From NCBI GenBank assembly GCA_023974075.1, contig CM043796.1, positions 27,707,677-27,771,676 of the forward strand: a DNA stretch of 64,000 nt, read 5' to 3'. This stretch comes from Chaenocephalus aceratus. Its lineage: Eukaryota; Chordata; Actinopteri; Perciformes; Channichthyidae. Below, piece by piece: positions 1-11,700 of this stretch; within the stretch, counting starts at the first letter, position 1; each line of letters begins with the position of its first letter. The translations under genes were made by a program, and so were the position numbers. The notes beneath the pieces were generated by a model that was not told the DNA's origin, ran no database searches, and saw only the letters and a program-made list of their open reading frames with translations.

Positions 1-2183
1 AGTAGAGACACTACATACTGATATTACACCTGAACATCATCAGGAGGAGCAGCTCGGTGATTGGCTGATGGAGATTGAGGTGAAATGTGATTGGTTAAAA
101 GAGAGCGCCCATAATGCAGCTGTGGAGTGAATGAACTTGCACTGAGCTTCATTTACTTTTTACATATAACAAGTTTAAAACACATATTTGAGTAAACTAA
201 TGCCAGAAACACTTAATTTAAAACATTTATTTCATATTTTATAATGACCATCATTGACATCATTCCAACTCGACCGTTGTCATCACGGAGAAATGCTTGA
301 CCTCTCGGACAGCTCCCATTGAAATGAAAAACTAACCACCCAAAATGCAGTCTGCAATTGTCCAGCATGACACTTCCTTTTATACTCTTTACAGGCGAGC
401 TTTGTTTTAGTTTCTCTTCAGTTATATTTCCTGTTCCTATTGTCAGTTATCGAAACATAGAGCAGTTTATCCGCGACTCAAAGCAGTATACATTAAGCCA
501 ATGTGAGTCGGATATTCAACATGTTGTAACGTTGGACGATAAGAACGAACGCTCTGACAGACTGTGGAGAAAGAGGGGAGACACTGACATAACGAAAACA
601 CATTAAGAGACATTACAGACACAAAGAAAGCAGAAGCGTGACGTCATGTGAGCTAAAAACTGTACATCACACCGATTTTAAATTAGCTTTTGTCAGTTTT
701 CAAAGGCAGTTACATTTGTAATTAAACATGCATATGTCGGTGTGAACTCCATAACATTCGTTTGCAGTGTGTGTAAAAGACAGAGCTGCACAATGACCCA
801 TGAAATGATAATGCCTGGGTAATTAATTCTAACATCCCTCCACAAGGGGGCGCTGCAGCACACAGTAACAAAGGCACCTGCTGTGGTGTGAGGAGACATT
901 TTGAAACATATTTACTGTAACTGTAGAATACTGTGAAATCCATCTTGGGCATTACTTTATATTTTAAAGATGTGTCTTTTATGCACTACAATCTCTAATT
1001 CACATTGCAAAATGCATCCTGAAATACTTGGTTAAGAATATAAGAAACACTGGTATAATTTTCTTAAATGCCTCAAAGTGTTGAAATGTTGACTTTTAAT
1101 GTTCCCCAACAAGTTCATACAAGGCTGTGTATCCTCCAGTTTACTTGGGTCCGTAGAGACATTGCACAACGGGGAAGATTTTAAGCAAGACATGCTGGAG
1201 TGGGATGCTCCAGAAAAAAGGATAACTTTGTTTTAAAAGTAGTGTTGAAATGTCACTCCCTGCCACAAGGGGAGACAAAAGTTCCGCTTTCCAGCTTTAT
1301 CAAAGGCACAGAACCTTTAATATGGACGACACATCCGAGTCATGGATGTGTACAAAGAACTGAGGATCATTCGGTGGCTGACTCTCAAAAAACTAAAATA
1401 CCCCGATCTTCCATTGACCTTAGGACAGTCTCTGCATCCATTGGGTCCGTAGACCATGCAACCTTGCGTTTCCCTTAAGCCCCGCCTCCAAACTTCTGTC
1501 ACGTCAGGTTTTTTCCGGCTCAGTCCAATAACGGAGACGGAAATGAATATATAAATACAGCTTTTAGCGAATGTTACCACTTTCAGCTGCTAATGATTTA
1601 AATAAGAGCTAGTCAGACGGTTGGATCATCTTAAAGGTCCCCTATTATACTGTTTTTCATCATATATACAGAACATGTCTCTGATTGGCTCGAAACACCA
1701 AACAGATCATTGCAGCATTACCCATAATCCCCTCTGTTTCAGCCCTGTTTCCAAAGTGCTGATTCTCTGTTACTTTAGATGAAAATAAGGAGCCCCTCCC
1801 CACGCCCCTCTGAGAGACATTTGGTTACAAAGAACTCAATGGTGCTCTAGAGGAGATTAGTGATAAGGGGGGGGGGGGGTTACCTTGGTTGCTGATTGGC
1901 TAATGGTTACACGAGACAACACATCGTTATGACATCATAAAGTGGCCAAAATCTGATCGGCTCATTTTCAGACAGGTTCTTATATAATAGGTGACCTTTA
2001 AAGACAATTATTTTGCCGATTAACAGCCGCCTCGTTCGCAATGTAAGTCAATGGGAAAAGTCTTTTTTGAGCCCATAGGCATCACGTGACGTGGTTGCAA
2101 CACCATCGTTTGGCCACTAAGGAAAATTAGCTACAACGCGCCGCTAACTTCCTTCAGGCTTATTTTGGGTTTTGTCTATGTTC
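1..2183. other. il6st 3' flank / 3' UTR, no protein gene
   Basis: No exon-like coding signal is recognisable. The segment next to the stop codon is presumably il6st 3' UTR. It contains a piggyBac-type MITE (1635-1997) and a repeat-like stretch at about 2025-2130. A minus-strand AATAAA at 226-231 could be a distal polyadenylation signal; ATTAAA variants occur near 1094 and 1315. None can be chosen from sequence alone. Confidence 0.5.
1635..1997. mobile_element. piggyBac-type MITE with TTAA ends
   Basis: Flanked by TTAA on both sides (1631-1634 and 1998-2001). Termini AGGTCCCCTATTATAC and TAATAGGTGACCT are imperfect inverted repeats. It is about 363 bp with no coding capacity. A longer relative lies at 23000-24097. 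It sits 190 bp past the il6st stop, so it is probably transcribed in the 3' UTR. Confidence 0.75.
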
Positions 2184-2765
2184 TCACTGTGGCCTGTACC
2201 CCTCCCTCTGAGACATATAGCTGGATGCTGCCGACTGACCCTCTGAAGGCTTCGTCTGCTCGCTCTCCTCATCCAGGGGACAGAAACCCAACGACTCCAC
2301 CCCCTCCTCCTCCTGCTGCTGATCCATCTCCAGAAGGTGGATTTCCGCTGGGTTTTCTTGTTTGAAACCCTGAGACTGTCTGCTGCTTTCCTGTATCATC
2401 ATATCTGGGTTCTCCTCAGAGTCCAGCAGGGGCTGCGTGGACTCTGAGCGGGAAAACACCGCCTGCTGGGGGTGGGGGTTGGGGGTCTGGCCCTTGTAAC
2501 CGTTTGAAGCCACCACGGAGGAGTACTGCACGGTGCTGGCGGTGGTGTCGGCCATGTCGCTGCCCTCGTCGCTGTCGGAAACGCTTTGGCGAGGCGACGA
2601 CATGCAGGACGAGCCCCCGATGCCGCTGCTGTGCTCCTCGGACAGATACTTGTCCTTCTTCAGAGGCAGGCAGGCCTTGTCCTCCTCAAACACACTCTTT
2701 CCATCACACACATCCACGTCCTGCACACTGATGCCAGACAGACAGTTCTCCTTCGGTGTCTCTGC
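2184..2765 (-). CDS. il6st: il6st coding exon 15: signalling tail and stop
   Basis: Last exon, 582 nt. It contains SSGIGGSSCMSS (Box2-to-Box3 region), QYSSVV at Tyr~766 (human Y759, SHP2/SOCS3 docking), GYKGQ at Tyr~775 (YxxQ STAT3 site), VFSRSESTQPLLDSEE with the di-leucine internalisation signal (~798-799), and a C-terminus with two YxxQ sites, YMSQ (~868) and YRPQ (~875), directly before TGA. The human Y814 site (YFKQ) aligns with GFKQ here, so that STAT site is missing. Confidence 0.97.
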   Translation of the reverse strand, partial: AETPKENCLSGISVQDVDVCDGKSVFEEDKACLPLKKDKYLSEEHSSGIGGSSCMSSPRQSVSDSDEGSDMADTTASTVQYSSVVASNGYKGQTPNPHPQQAVFSRSESTQPLLDSEENPDMMIQESSRQSQGFKQENPAEIHLLEMDQQQEEEGVESLGFCPLDEESEQTKPSEGQSAASSYMSQREGYRPQ

Positions 2766-5700
2766 CTGTAGAGGAGGGACAAGGTGAGGAGAACATTATA
2801 AATCAGACTCAAAACTAAAAAGACTGGAAGCTGACCGATGGGATGTCATGGCGCAGTGGTGGCATGGAGGGAATAAAGACATATCTTAGCATCAGTGTGC
2901 ATAGAAATAAAAAGCCATATCCAGCAGGATACATCAAAGATCCCACTCGGATATAAACATGACTTTACTCTCAGATATCAGACCCTGAATGAAAGCTTAC
3001 AGTATTTCATAAGGGACTTCCATCCTCATTGATTGAGAAGATTAGGCATGAGAGGAATAGCAACCCCTTTGATTTCAACATGATGAAAGTCAGCAGAACT
3101 GCACTAAAAAATGTATTAAAACAGGCCGGAGCTGGAGAACGTTATATAACTAAAAATATGTGCCTTCTGTGAGCACACGTTTAACAGCATATTGTCACCC
3201 GTGTGTGTCTAATGGCGCATTTCCACTGCAGGGCCTCGCACGGCTTAGTACGGTAGAGTTAGGCCTTGGTAGGCCAGGCTCACTTTATGCTGCGTTTCCA
3301 TTACAGTTTAGTAGCTGGGGCAGTAACTATAGCAACACAGTGTAGGCGGAGCCATGACGTCATCTTAAATGAGAACCACAAAACCAACATCAGCCGTTAG
3401 CTGTTAGCACTCAAGCTCACAGCTCCTCATATCTGTTCAGAAAACTAGACAGAAGTTAAACAAGTACAAACCACAGACTGCCTGTGTCATGGAGGATACA
3501 GTCGCTGGTTTATTTATGTCTGTAGGCCGTTGTTGTGAGTGTGGACGGTCGGAGCATATACTGCGTTAGCTTAGCCGATCTCCATTAAAAAAACACGCAT
3601 TTTAAAAGGGTTCTTCGCCTGCCGTCTGTCTGCAGACTTGTCAAAGCATTAATTCATGGTCTTTACTAACCGGTATCAGTATGTTGTTACTTCGGCATCA
3701 TTTAGAAACGTGTATTACAATTAAATCACGGTCAAATATGTTCATTTTGTTGTAGTTGTAGCCCCCTTGCCAGCGATTCTCTCTCTAGTTTAGCATACTC
3801 AGCCCGACTCAGCCTGGTTGTTGGCCCGGAAAGAACCTCGATTTTGGAGAGCCAGAAAACTGTGAAAAAGTACCCGCTAGCCGGAACTACGCCTCGTGGA
3901 AACGCAACCAAAACGGGCACGGCACGCTTAAACCGCGCTGTAGTGGAAAAGCAGCCCTTACTTTCAAAGGATAATCAGGAGACCAGTTTCCGATGGTGCT
4001 CTCTCCGGGGTTTGGGATCCGAGGCCAGACATTCTCCTTGATCCTGGAACGGAGGAAACACTGAGGTCATAAAGCAGCTGAGAAACTATGAATCCAAAGC
4101 TAATAAAGTCAGAGTCAACTTTCATTTCGATCTTTCAGTTTGTGTGTACAGACGGAGAGATCGAAATAAAGTTTCCAACAATCCCAAATATGTATATCCT
4201 ATATATTTATACACAATCAACAAACACATTTACAGAACTATATTAACTTCTAAATGCATCTGAGAAAAGTATTTTTTCTTGGCTGTGGTGATGCAGAGCT
4301 GTCGAAACAGTCGAAACCCAAAGATGTTCACTTTGATTTAAAACAGATACAAATGTAAAATGAACAAATGCAAGAGGCTGATATTTCTATTGCAAGGTTA
4401 CTTTAACGATCAATCGATTATCCTCACGACAAAAACTCTAAATCTTGCAGGTAACACATACAAACAAACAGGGATGTAGGCACTAAGGTAAACAAACAAT
4501 AACATAAATACTTGAAGTGATAACAGGAAGTGATGGTTAGCTTCTTGCGGGAGCAACATGCCAGGTTTCTTTTAAGCTATAACTTACACATCTTTTTTGT
4601 AGAGACAGAGCAGCATGGTCATCAGAACAACAAACATAAAGCCGAGGCTCACTCCAACCACGATGCTCTCCACCTCTCCTGGAGCTGACGGAAACACAGC
4701 GCAGAACCAGAGGATTAGAACAGAAGCATCTCGGACATCAGAGAGCAATCTACCAAGTTACCGACACCTCAACAAGAAATGCACTGCCACTATGAACAGA
4801 GTGAAAGTGTCATTTCAATGTCATAACAGTTTCGCTGTTGTTGGTTTCTTAGAAAGGGATAACGTGTAACGGTAAGCTACAGAGTCAGAAGTCTGAGAAA
4901 ATATACAATAAACTTAAAGTGGACCTATCATGCTATTTTTAGGCAATAGCATAAATCTTAGATATAAAAATATATAGAAAACATGTCTATGAAGTGTTTG
5001 CTCAACATACCAAGCAGATCTCCCATTCTAGCCATGCCTCATATCCCTCTATTTCACTTCCTGTTTCAAAAGTGCTGATTTGGGAATAAAGCGTTAAAAA
5101 AGGAGGGGTCTGAGCTCATGCGGGACCCGGCAGCTACCGTCTAAACTAAATGCTGCCGTGATGAAACTCCATATCATGGATTATCAAGGATCCTCTCTGA
5201 AACAGTCTGGAGCTCAAAGGCTTTCTCTCTTGCCGGTTACACCACAAGGTGAGTTCCTTTCTACTTCCTGCTTCTTCACACACATGCTCTCCAGCACAGG
5301 TTAGCTCTGAGTGTTAGCGATGCTAATGTAAACACCGACCATATTACGTCCAAAACAGTCGGGCATTGTTTCTGATAGCAACGTTTCTGATTGGGCCGTG
5401 GGTCCACATTTCAGATGTTACGTCATATCGGACGCAAATCTGGATCAGCGCCGTTGTTCCCCGTTTTTAGAGATTTGGGTACGGAGGAAAAGAGAGAGGG
5501 TTTTATTTCCTGACGCTGCGTGAGTTCCCCGACACACCGGGGACACATGTTTATGTATAAAAGACATCAAGAAGTGCATTTTGCATGATAGGTCCCCTTT
5601 AAGGGAGCCGTATCAGAATGCTCAATGTAGGGATGGATATTCTTAGCTTATAGCACCGGAAAACACAGAGCGGCTGCTCAAAATGTGTCAAATTGAATTA

Positions 5701-8700
5701 CTCTGCATATTTACGTGACTATATTTGGGATGGATACGTATGGTTAAGATTAATATATAAAAAAATATGCATATACTTCACAATAAAAAGGGGATAGCTC
5801 CAAAATGACCTTAAAGAGTCCAACTTTAACTGTGGCTTTGTGTTTGTTTTTCAAGATTTAATATATGTATGGAAAGTAAATAATGACTATATGACAGTTC
5901 CTGATGTGATGAGGATCGACTCACCATATTTCAGAGTGGTGAAGGAGTGGGTGGAGCTCTGGGCTGAGCCTCGGACGGTCGAAGCGTTGATCCAGGTGTC
6001 ATACTTGGTGTTGCTGGACAACGACTTCAGAGTGTATGAGACGGTGTTGCCTGGCACGGTTACCTCTGAAGATGAGAATAAACAGAAATCAGCAACGAAT
6101 GAAGGGTGTGGTCATGTAAGGAAAACTATTCTTAGAGCCTGAGTCCATGTAGCACCTGCTTTGGCAGAAAGGCGCAAAGGATTCTGGGAAGAGCCTCTTT
6201 CATCCAAGCGGTTAAAGGTCCCATGTCATGCTTTTCCGGTTCTTACGCGTCCCCGTGTGTTATGTAGCTTTGTATGCATGTAAACGATCTGCAGAGTCAC
6301 GAAGCCTCAAAGTACTAGGGAGTAAAACTAACACAGAAAAGACCTTGTCTATGCTGCCCCAGAACGGCCTCGTTGGAGATTTCCACTTTTTTCTGGTTTT
6401 GTTTTGTGTTCGTACCTTTTATGTGATTTTATTTTTATGTTTTGTGAGCGATTTTATAATTTTATGTATCTCTCTGTGCAGCCACTTTGGTCTGGAGGTT
6501 TTAAAGTGCTTTAAAAATAAAGTTGAATTGGATGAAGGCAGAAAGCGCATTATAAAAATAATGCCTTTTTATATTTTTTTGACAATGACCACAATATCAT
6601 TAATTTAATGAACCAAATATGAACAATTGCTTTATAGAAATGTATAGTAGCTACAATTAAGTTAAAGTGGCTATTTACGTATTTACATTTTTGGACGAAT
6701 GCTCTTGGGCCAGTTATGGTTTAATGGTGGAGATGTTTAGATGATGCATTACACATTACATGTCACTTGTTGGACGCTTTTATCCAAAGCGACTTACATA
6801 CTCAATACTGTGGACAATCCAAGGACACAACAACATGCTGACTGCAGTGGGGTTTGAACCTGTGCTCCCCTGAGCCGAACACCAACGCACTAGTCCACTG
6901 CGCCACACGCCTCCCAGGTGATGCCTAAGGGTGGGACCAGACTACTATATAGTGTGACTGTAAGCCGTGTTCTGGGTATAGAACTTCTCTGAGGAAGGTA
7001 GCTCAGTTCCTGCCTTTGGGATCGATTTCACTTTATTTATTTATTAAATATAACAAAAGACAAACTTTGTCCATGAATCATTTATCAGGTTCTCTTAAGA
7101 ATTTCCTCCACAGGGACCAACATTTGAGAGACAGTGATAATGAAAACCTCCTGGCCGCTGCAGTGAACAGAGAGCAGCTGGGTCAGAACCCCGTGAGAGG
7201 CACCCACCGTGTGTTTCACCGCCACCTGTGTAGTTTATGGTGTAGTTACGATGAAGCCTCGCTGCCTGTGAAGGGGGATCTCCACCCCACCCCAGCTCTG
7301 CCTCGTTACGTCCTGGTTTATCGTTCAGTCTGACAACGGGGGCCCTCTAATGGAGCTGCAAACACAACAACAAAGATTAACATGCAACTTTAGTGACTCC
7401 AAATGTACCGGTTACAGCAGCAGAAAAAAAAAGTCAAATCAAACAAAACTACGATAAGTAAAAAGTATGTTAATCATTAATCATTGGGTTATCTGAATTT
7501 ATAACAGACTGACTTCACGACTGCAACATCACAGGAGGAACTGGTTTAAGTTAACACTTTGTCATACATTTTAATCAATAGAGTGCCACAGTAACGCGTC
7601 CCAAAACCAGGAAGTAAACTTCTTCCGGGGGTGTTTCCCAAAGCCCCCAGGAAGTGCGCAAACGGCAGTACTACAACTTCCGTATCAGTCCGTGACGTCA
7701 CTGGGCCCAGAAAGACTTTCCCCATTGACTAACATGGGGAAAGAGACGTCTGTAAATCAGTGGATAATTTTTTTTAAACTACCCAGTATGAACTATGTAT
7801 AGCCCTTATTATAATCATCAGGTCCTTAAAGTTGTAAAATGCACTAAAAGCCGAATCTAGATTTATTTTCTGTCTCCTTTCATTCTACTGAGCCGAGAGT
7901 GGGAGCTCGGGGGGCGGGGCTTAAGGGGCGCATGCTCTGTGAGCGCACATACGGGTACTTCTGCTATGACAGCCAGGCATGATGGGTAATCTGTGACGTT
8001 TCGCTCTCTCAAAAGTTGGACCATTTGTCCTCTCGTAGGAAAGAACGAGGCCCCGCCCCCACGCTGTATCCAGTTCTTATTATACATCCATGGTGGACGT
8101 AAAACGGCCTCGACAACTTCTGTAGTCCAATTCAGCCACTTGGTAACAACCATCGTTCTTCAGACACGTCAACTCTTCAGGAATCACCAGTGATGCTGCT
8201 GATGGATTTAATGTCTGTTTAAAACGTGATCTGTCTCTTGAATGTGTCGCAACCACAGACCTTATTTCTGTGGTAAAATGCTAACTTACTTCCGGGTTTT
8301 AGGACGCGTCACCGTGGCACTCTATAAGTCTATCAATCTAAACAATTGCATACAGTGTTCAACGTAAACGAAGAGATGATTGATAATTCTTGATGCAGTG
8401 TTACACAGCTGTAGACAGGTTGAAATACACTTTTTAATAGAACATGAAGATATAGCTACCGATCATATGGCAAAATAATAATGATAATAATAATAAGCGC
8501 CTTTCATGCTTGAAGTGCTTTACAGAGTATGACAGAAAATGACAATAAAAAGTGGGGAACATAATACTAAAAATGACAATTGCCCTAAATTAAAAGCCAA
8601 ATGAAAAACATTGGTCTTTTAAATTTACTTTTAAAAATTCCAATGCTGTTCTAAGGTCCACTGGGAGGCTGTCCTCTGAAGACACTTGAATGTTTGAGTC

Positions 8701-11700
8701 AGTAAATAGTGTTTTTATAATCCAATATGTATCCGATGTTGAGTAATTGATGCTCAGTGGGATCTTACCTCCTTCCTTCAGATAGGCTTCTTTGCTTGCT
8801 GGCTTTCCGATCCGTCCAGAGTAGATTGAATACACGGAGACGGTTGTAGCGGACAAACCCCTCAAGGTTGCCTATAAGTATAATTATAGTTATTGTTAGT
8901 TCAAAGTAAAGCTTGTAGACTCTTCATAATCAGCCAGTCCTTTTACGCTGCTATGGACATTTTTGCACATCTCTTTTTTTATATAAATATATATACCGTA
9001 CTTTTCGGACTATAAAGCGCACCTGCATATACGCCGCAGCAGCTAAATTGTCCGTCTGTCTTGCTCTCGTTCTGTCTCTCGGTTCCACTTTCACTTTGGC
9101 GCGCTACCTGTCTCACTCTTTTCCCGGCCTCCAGCTTTTCCTGCTGGAGCCCGCCGCTTAGAGGTGGCGGGCGCGGACCGGTCCTAGAGCCCGTAGTGTT
9201 AAAGGTGGTTAATTTTACCTGTGAAATCCATAGATTTAGGAGGTTCCCTAGTGGCCGTTAGCTGTACAAAGAAAATGGGGGAAAAAGTCGCGGCTTGTAG
9301 TCCGAAAAGTACGGTATATATCCTGCTTACTTGAAGTAAACGGTTATTTTGTGTTCTTGCATTTTTAAGGTGTTTTTTTTTTTATACCTCGGGACTGTGG
9401 GAAACAGTATTTCGATCTTTCTGTTTGTACAAACATATTTTGAGATTGACAATAAAGTTGACTTTGATAACCGTGTATTAAGAGGAAAATCAGTAATAAG
9501 ATAACCAAGGTAATGCAGTGCAGAGTTTCAAGGCTTTTATCGTCATGTGTGCATAGCTACAGCGTAGTTATGACAACGAAAATCTTAGGTCACTCCAACA
9601 GTGCAACACAACAAAACAAATAAAATAGTGCAAGTAAATAGAATAGATTATAGTAGAAATAGTGCAGAATAGTCTATATACAAGTATTTAGAATATTGAT
9701 ATATATAAGTCTCAAACTGAATGTTATGGATGTTCTTTCAAAAGTTCAGGTGTTTATCTGTCAGGTCGCGTTCAAACCTGCCCTTAACGCACGTCGTCTG
9801 ATTGTATAATCATATATGTGCGGGCCGCTAGAGTCTGTTGATCTCCAGATTAACTGCAGCATCAAAATAACCTGCCGATGCTCCATGGCGGAGGCTCCGG
9901 TAGAAATTAACGGGATTTGCGTTTTTACCTCCTTAATGTCTGACCAATGGGTGACCTAGTATTTCCGTGCACATGACTTGTGTTTCAAGTTTATAGTCCG
10001 TTTGTGTTTTGCCCGTGTGAACGCACCAGAGAAGCGGACTATGAGGTGTGAAAGCGACCTCAGCGAGTAATGTGTGTTTAGAGGAAATGGAGATTACCTT
10101 TAATGGCAGTGAGCCTGGTGTTTTTGTTTTCCCTCTGCCAATCGGTCTGCTCCCCACTGACCCACTCCACGACATACTCAGACAAATCTGGACCGTTGGG
10201 GGGGTCCATTGCAGCCACAGCTTGCCCTCAGCTGACCACACCTTCAGCCCTTTGACGGGGGGGTCCTCTGTAACACACACACACACACACTGTAAATTCG
10301 ACTTGATATACTAAAAAAAAACAATTATTATTACACGGCTTAGTTGAATAATAATTCTGATTGGTCAATTTGGACATATAGCAGCCTGCTCTTTTCCAAT
10401 AGCAGACTGTCACGCTAAGAACGCTTTGCTAAAGAGACTATGTGCAGTCATATCAATCCGCAGAAAGAAGTCCGGTCGATTTAAAGTCAGCTGGGGCCAT
10501 CAGAAAACACCAGTGAATACTTTTTCAATATTTCATTTAATATTTGTGGGGAGCAAGAAACGTTGGATTCAAGATGGCTAAACTGTCCCCAGTAAAGAAG
10601 GGAAAGAGGGGAAAAGAACAAGGCAAGAGAATGGAAGAGGTTCAAAGACTCAGAGCTGTAAGTCAGAGATATCAGCAGAAGAAGACAGACAGGAAATAAA
10701 CAATAAAGGGAACAACTGAAATGGGGACTGTCGTGTCAAATGATCATATAATTATTTAAAACATATAGTCTTATACTCTGATTGCCTTTTACACTGTTAA
10801 ATTGTATTTTTAGTTTTGTATGTGCGTAACAAAGACAGCTGTTAAGGATTTACATTTCAGGAGGGCAAAGGAAGTAAAAGGTGGATTTGCAAGTGGTTAA
10901 GGACGAGGGGGGTTTATGGTTTAGATGATGATGCCTAAGGGAATTTAAGGGTGGGACCAGTTGGCTTTTCTCTCTACTATAGTGTGACTGTAAGCTGTGT
11001 TCTGGGTGGAGGACTTCTCTATCCTCTGAGGATAAAGTAGCTCTGTTCCTACAGTTGAGATCGATTTCACTTGTTTATTTCTTTATTAAATATAATGAGC
11101 AAATATACTAGAACGCAACCACACACTTTATAAAGTCAGGCAACACTAACCAGGCTTTGTGTGATTCTGTTTATTTGACCATCCGTTCGCTGTTATTGAT
11201 CATTGTGGAGGGGGCAGATGTTTTGTTTTGGAGTATAGCAGCTATCGGATGGAATCAATACACGGGCTGCACAGGACATGTCCGACTATCACAAGTAGAA
11301 TCATAATAAATAGTCCAAATGTGCTTGTAGAAAACGGCTTATGTTACAAGTTACAGGAACAAGCTACAAGTAGCCTAGTCAATATAGTCAGTTTAGCTTC
11401 GGTTGCTATGGTAACATCACCCATGTTATACCAGAGAGACTTTCATAACAGCGTTGTGATGCCAAACAGCGTCAATTCAGACTGAAACACATTCACTTAG
11501 GCTAAGGGGAATTGGGGATATTTATCAGCGGCTTGTGTGACAGTCAGACAGTGAATACTTTACAGCGGTCGGTAAATGCCTCTGAAACACATTAATAAAC
11601 AATGAACCACGGCACTCTGGAGAAAAGTAGTTATTTAATTTATCTGGCTTCGTATGATTAAAAGTAACACGATCATCGACCCGACGCAGTCCCCCATTGT

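Noticed and set aside
358..606. 82-codon plus-strand frame
   Set aside because: No family resemblance, no splice or promoter context; expected by chance in AT-rich DNA.
10574..10699. 41-codon Lys/Arg-rich frame beginning MAKLSPVKKG
   Set aside because: Lies in a dispersed repeat and matches nothing I recognise; kept only as a note in the repeat entry.
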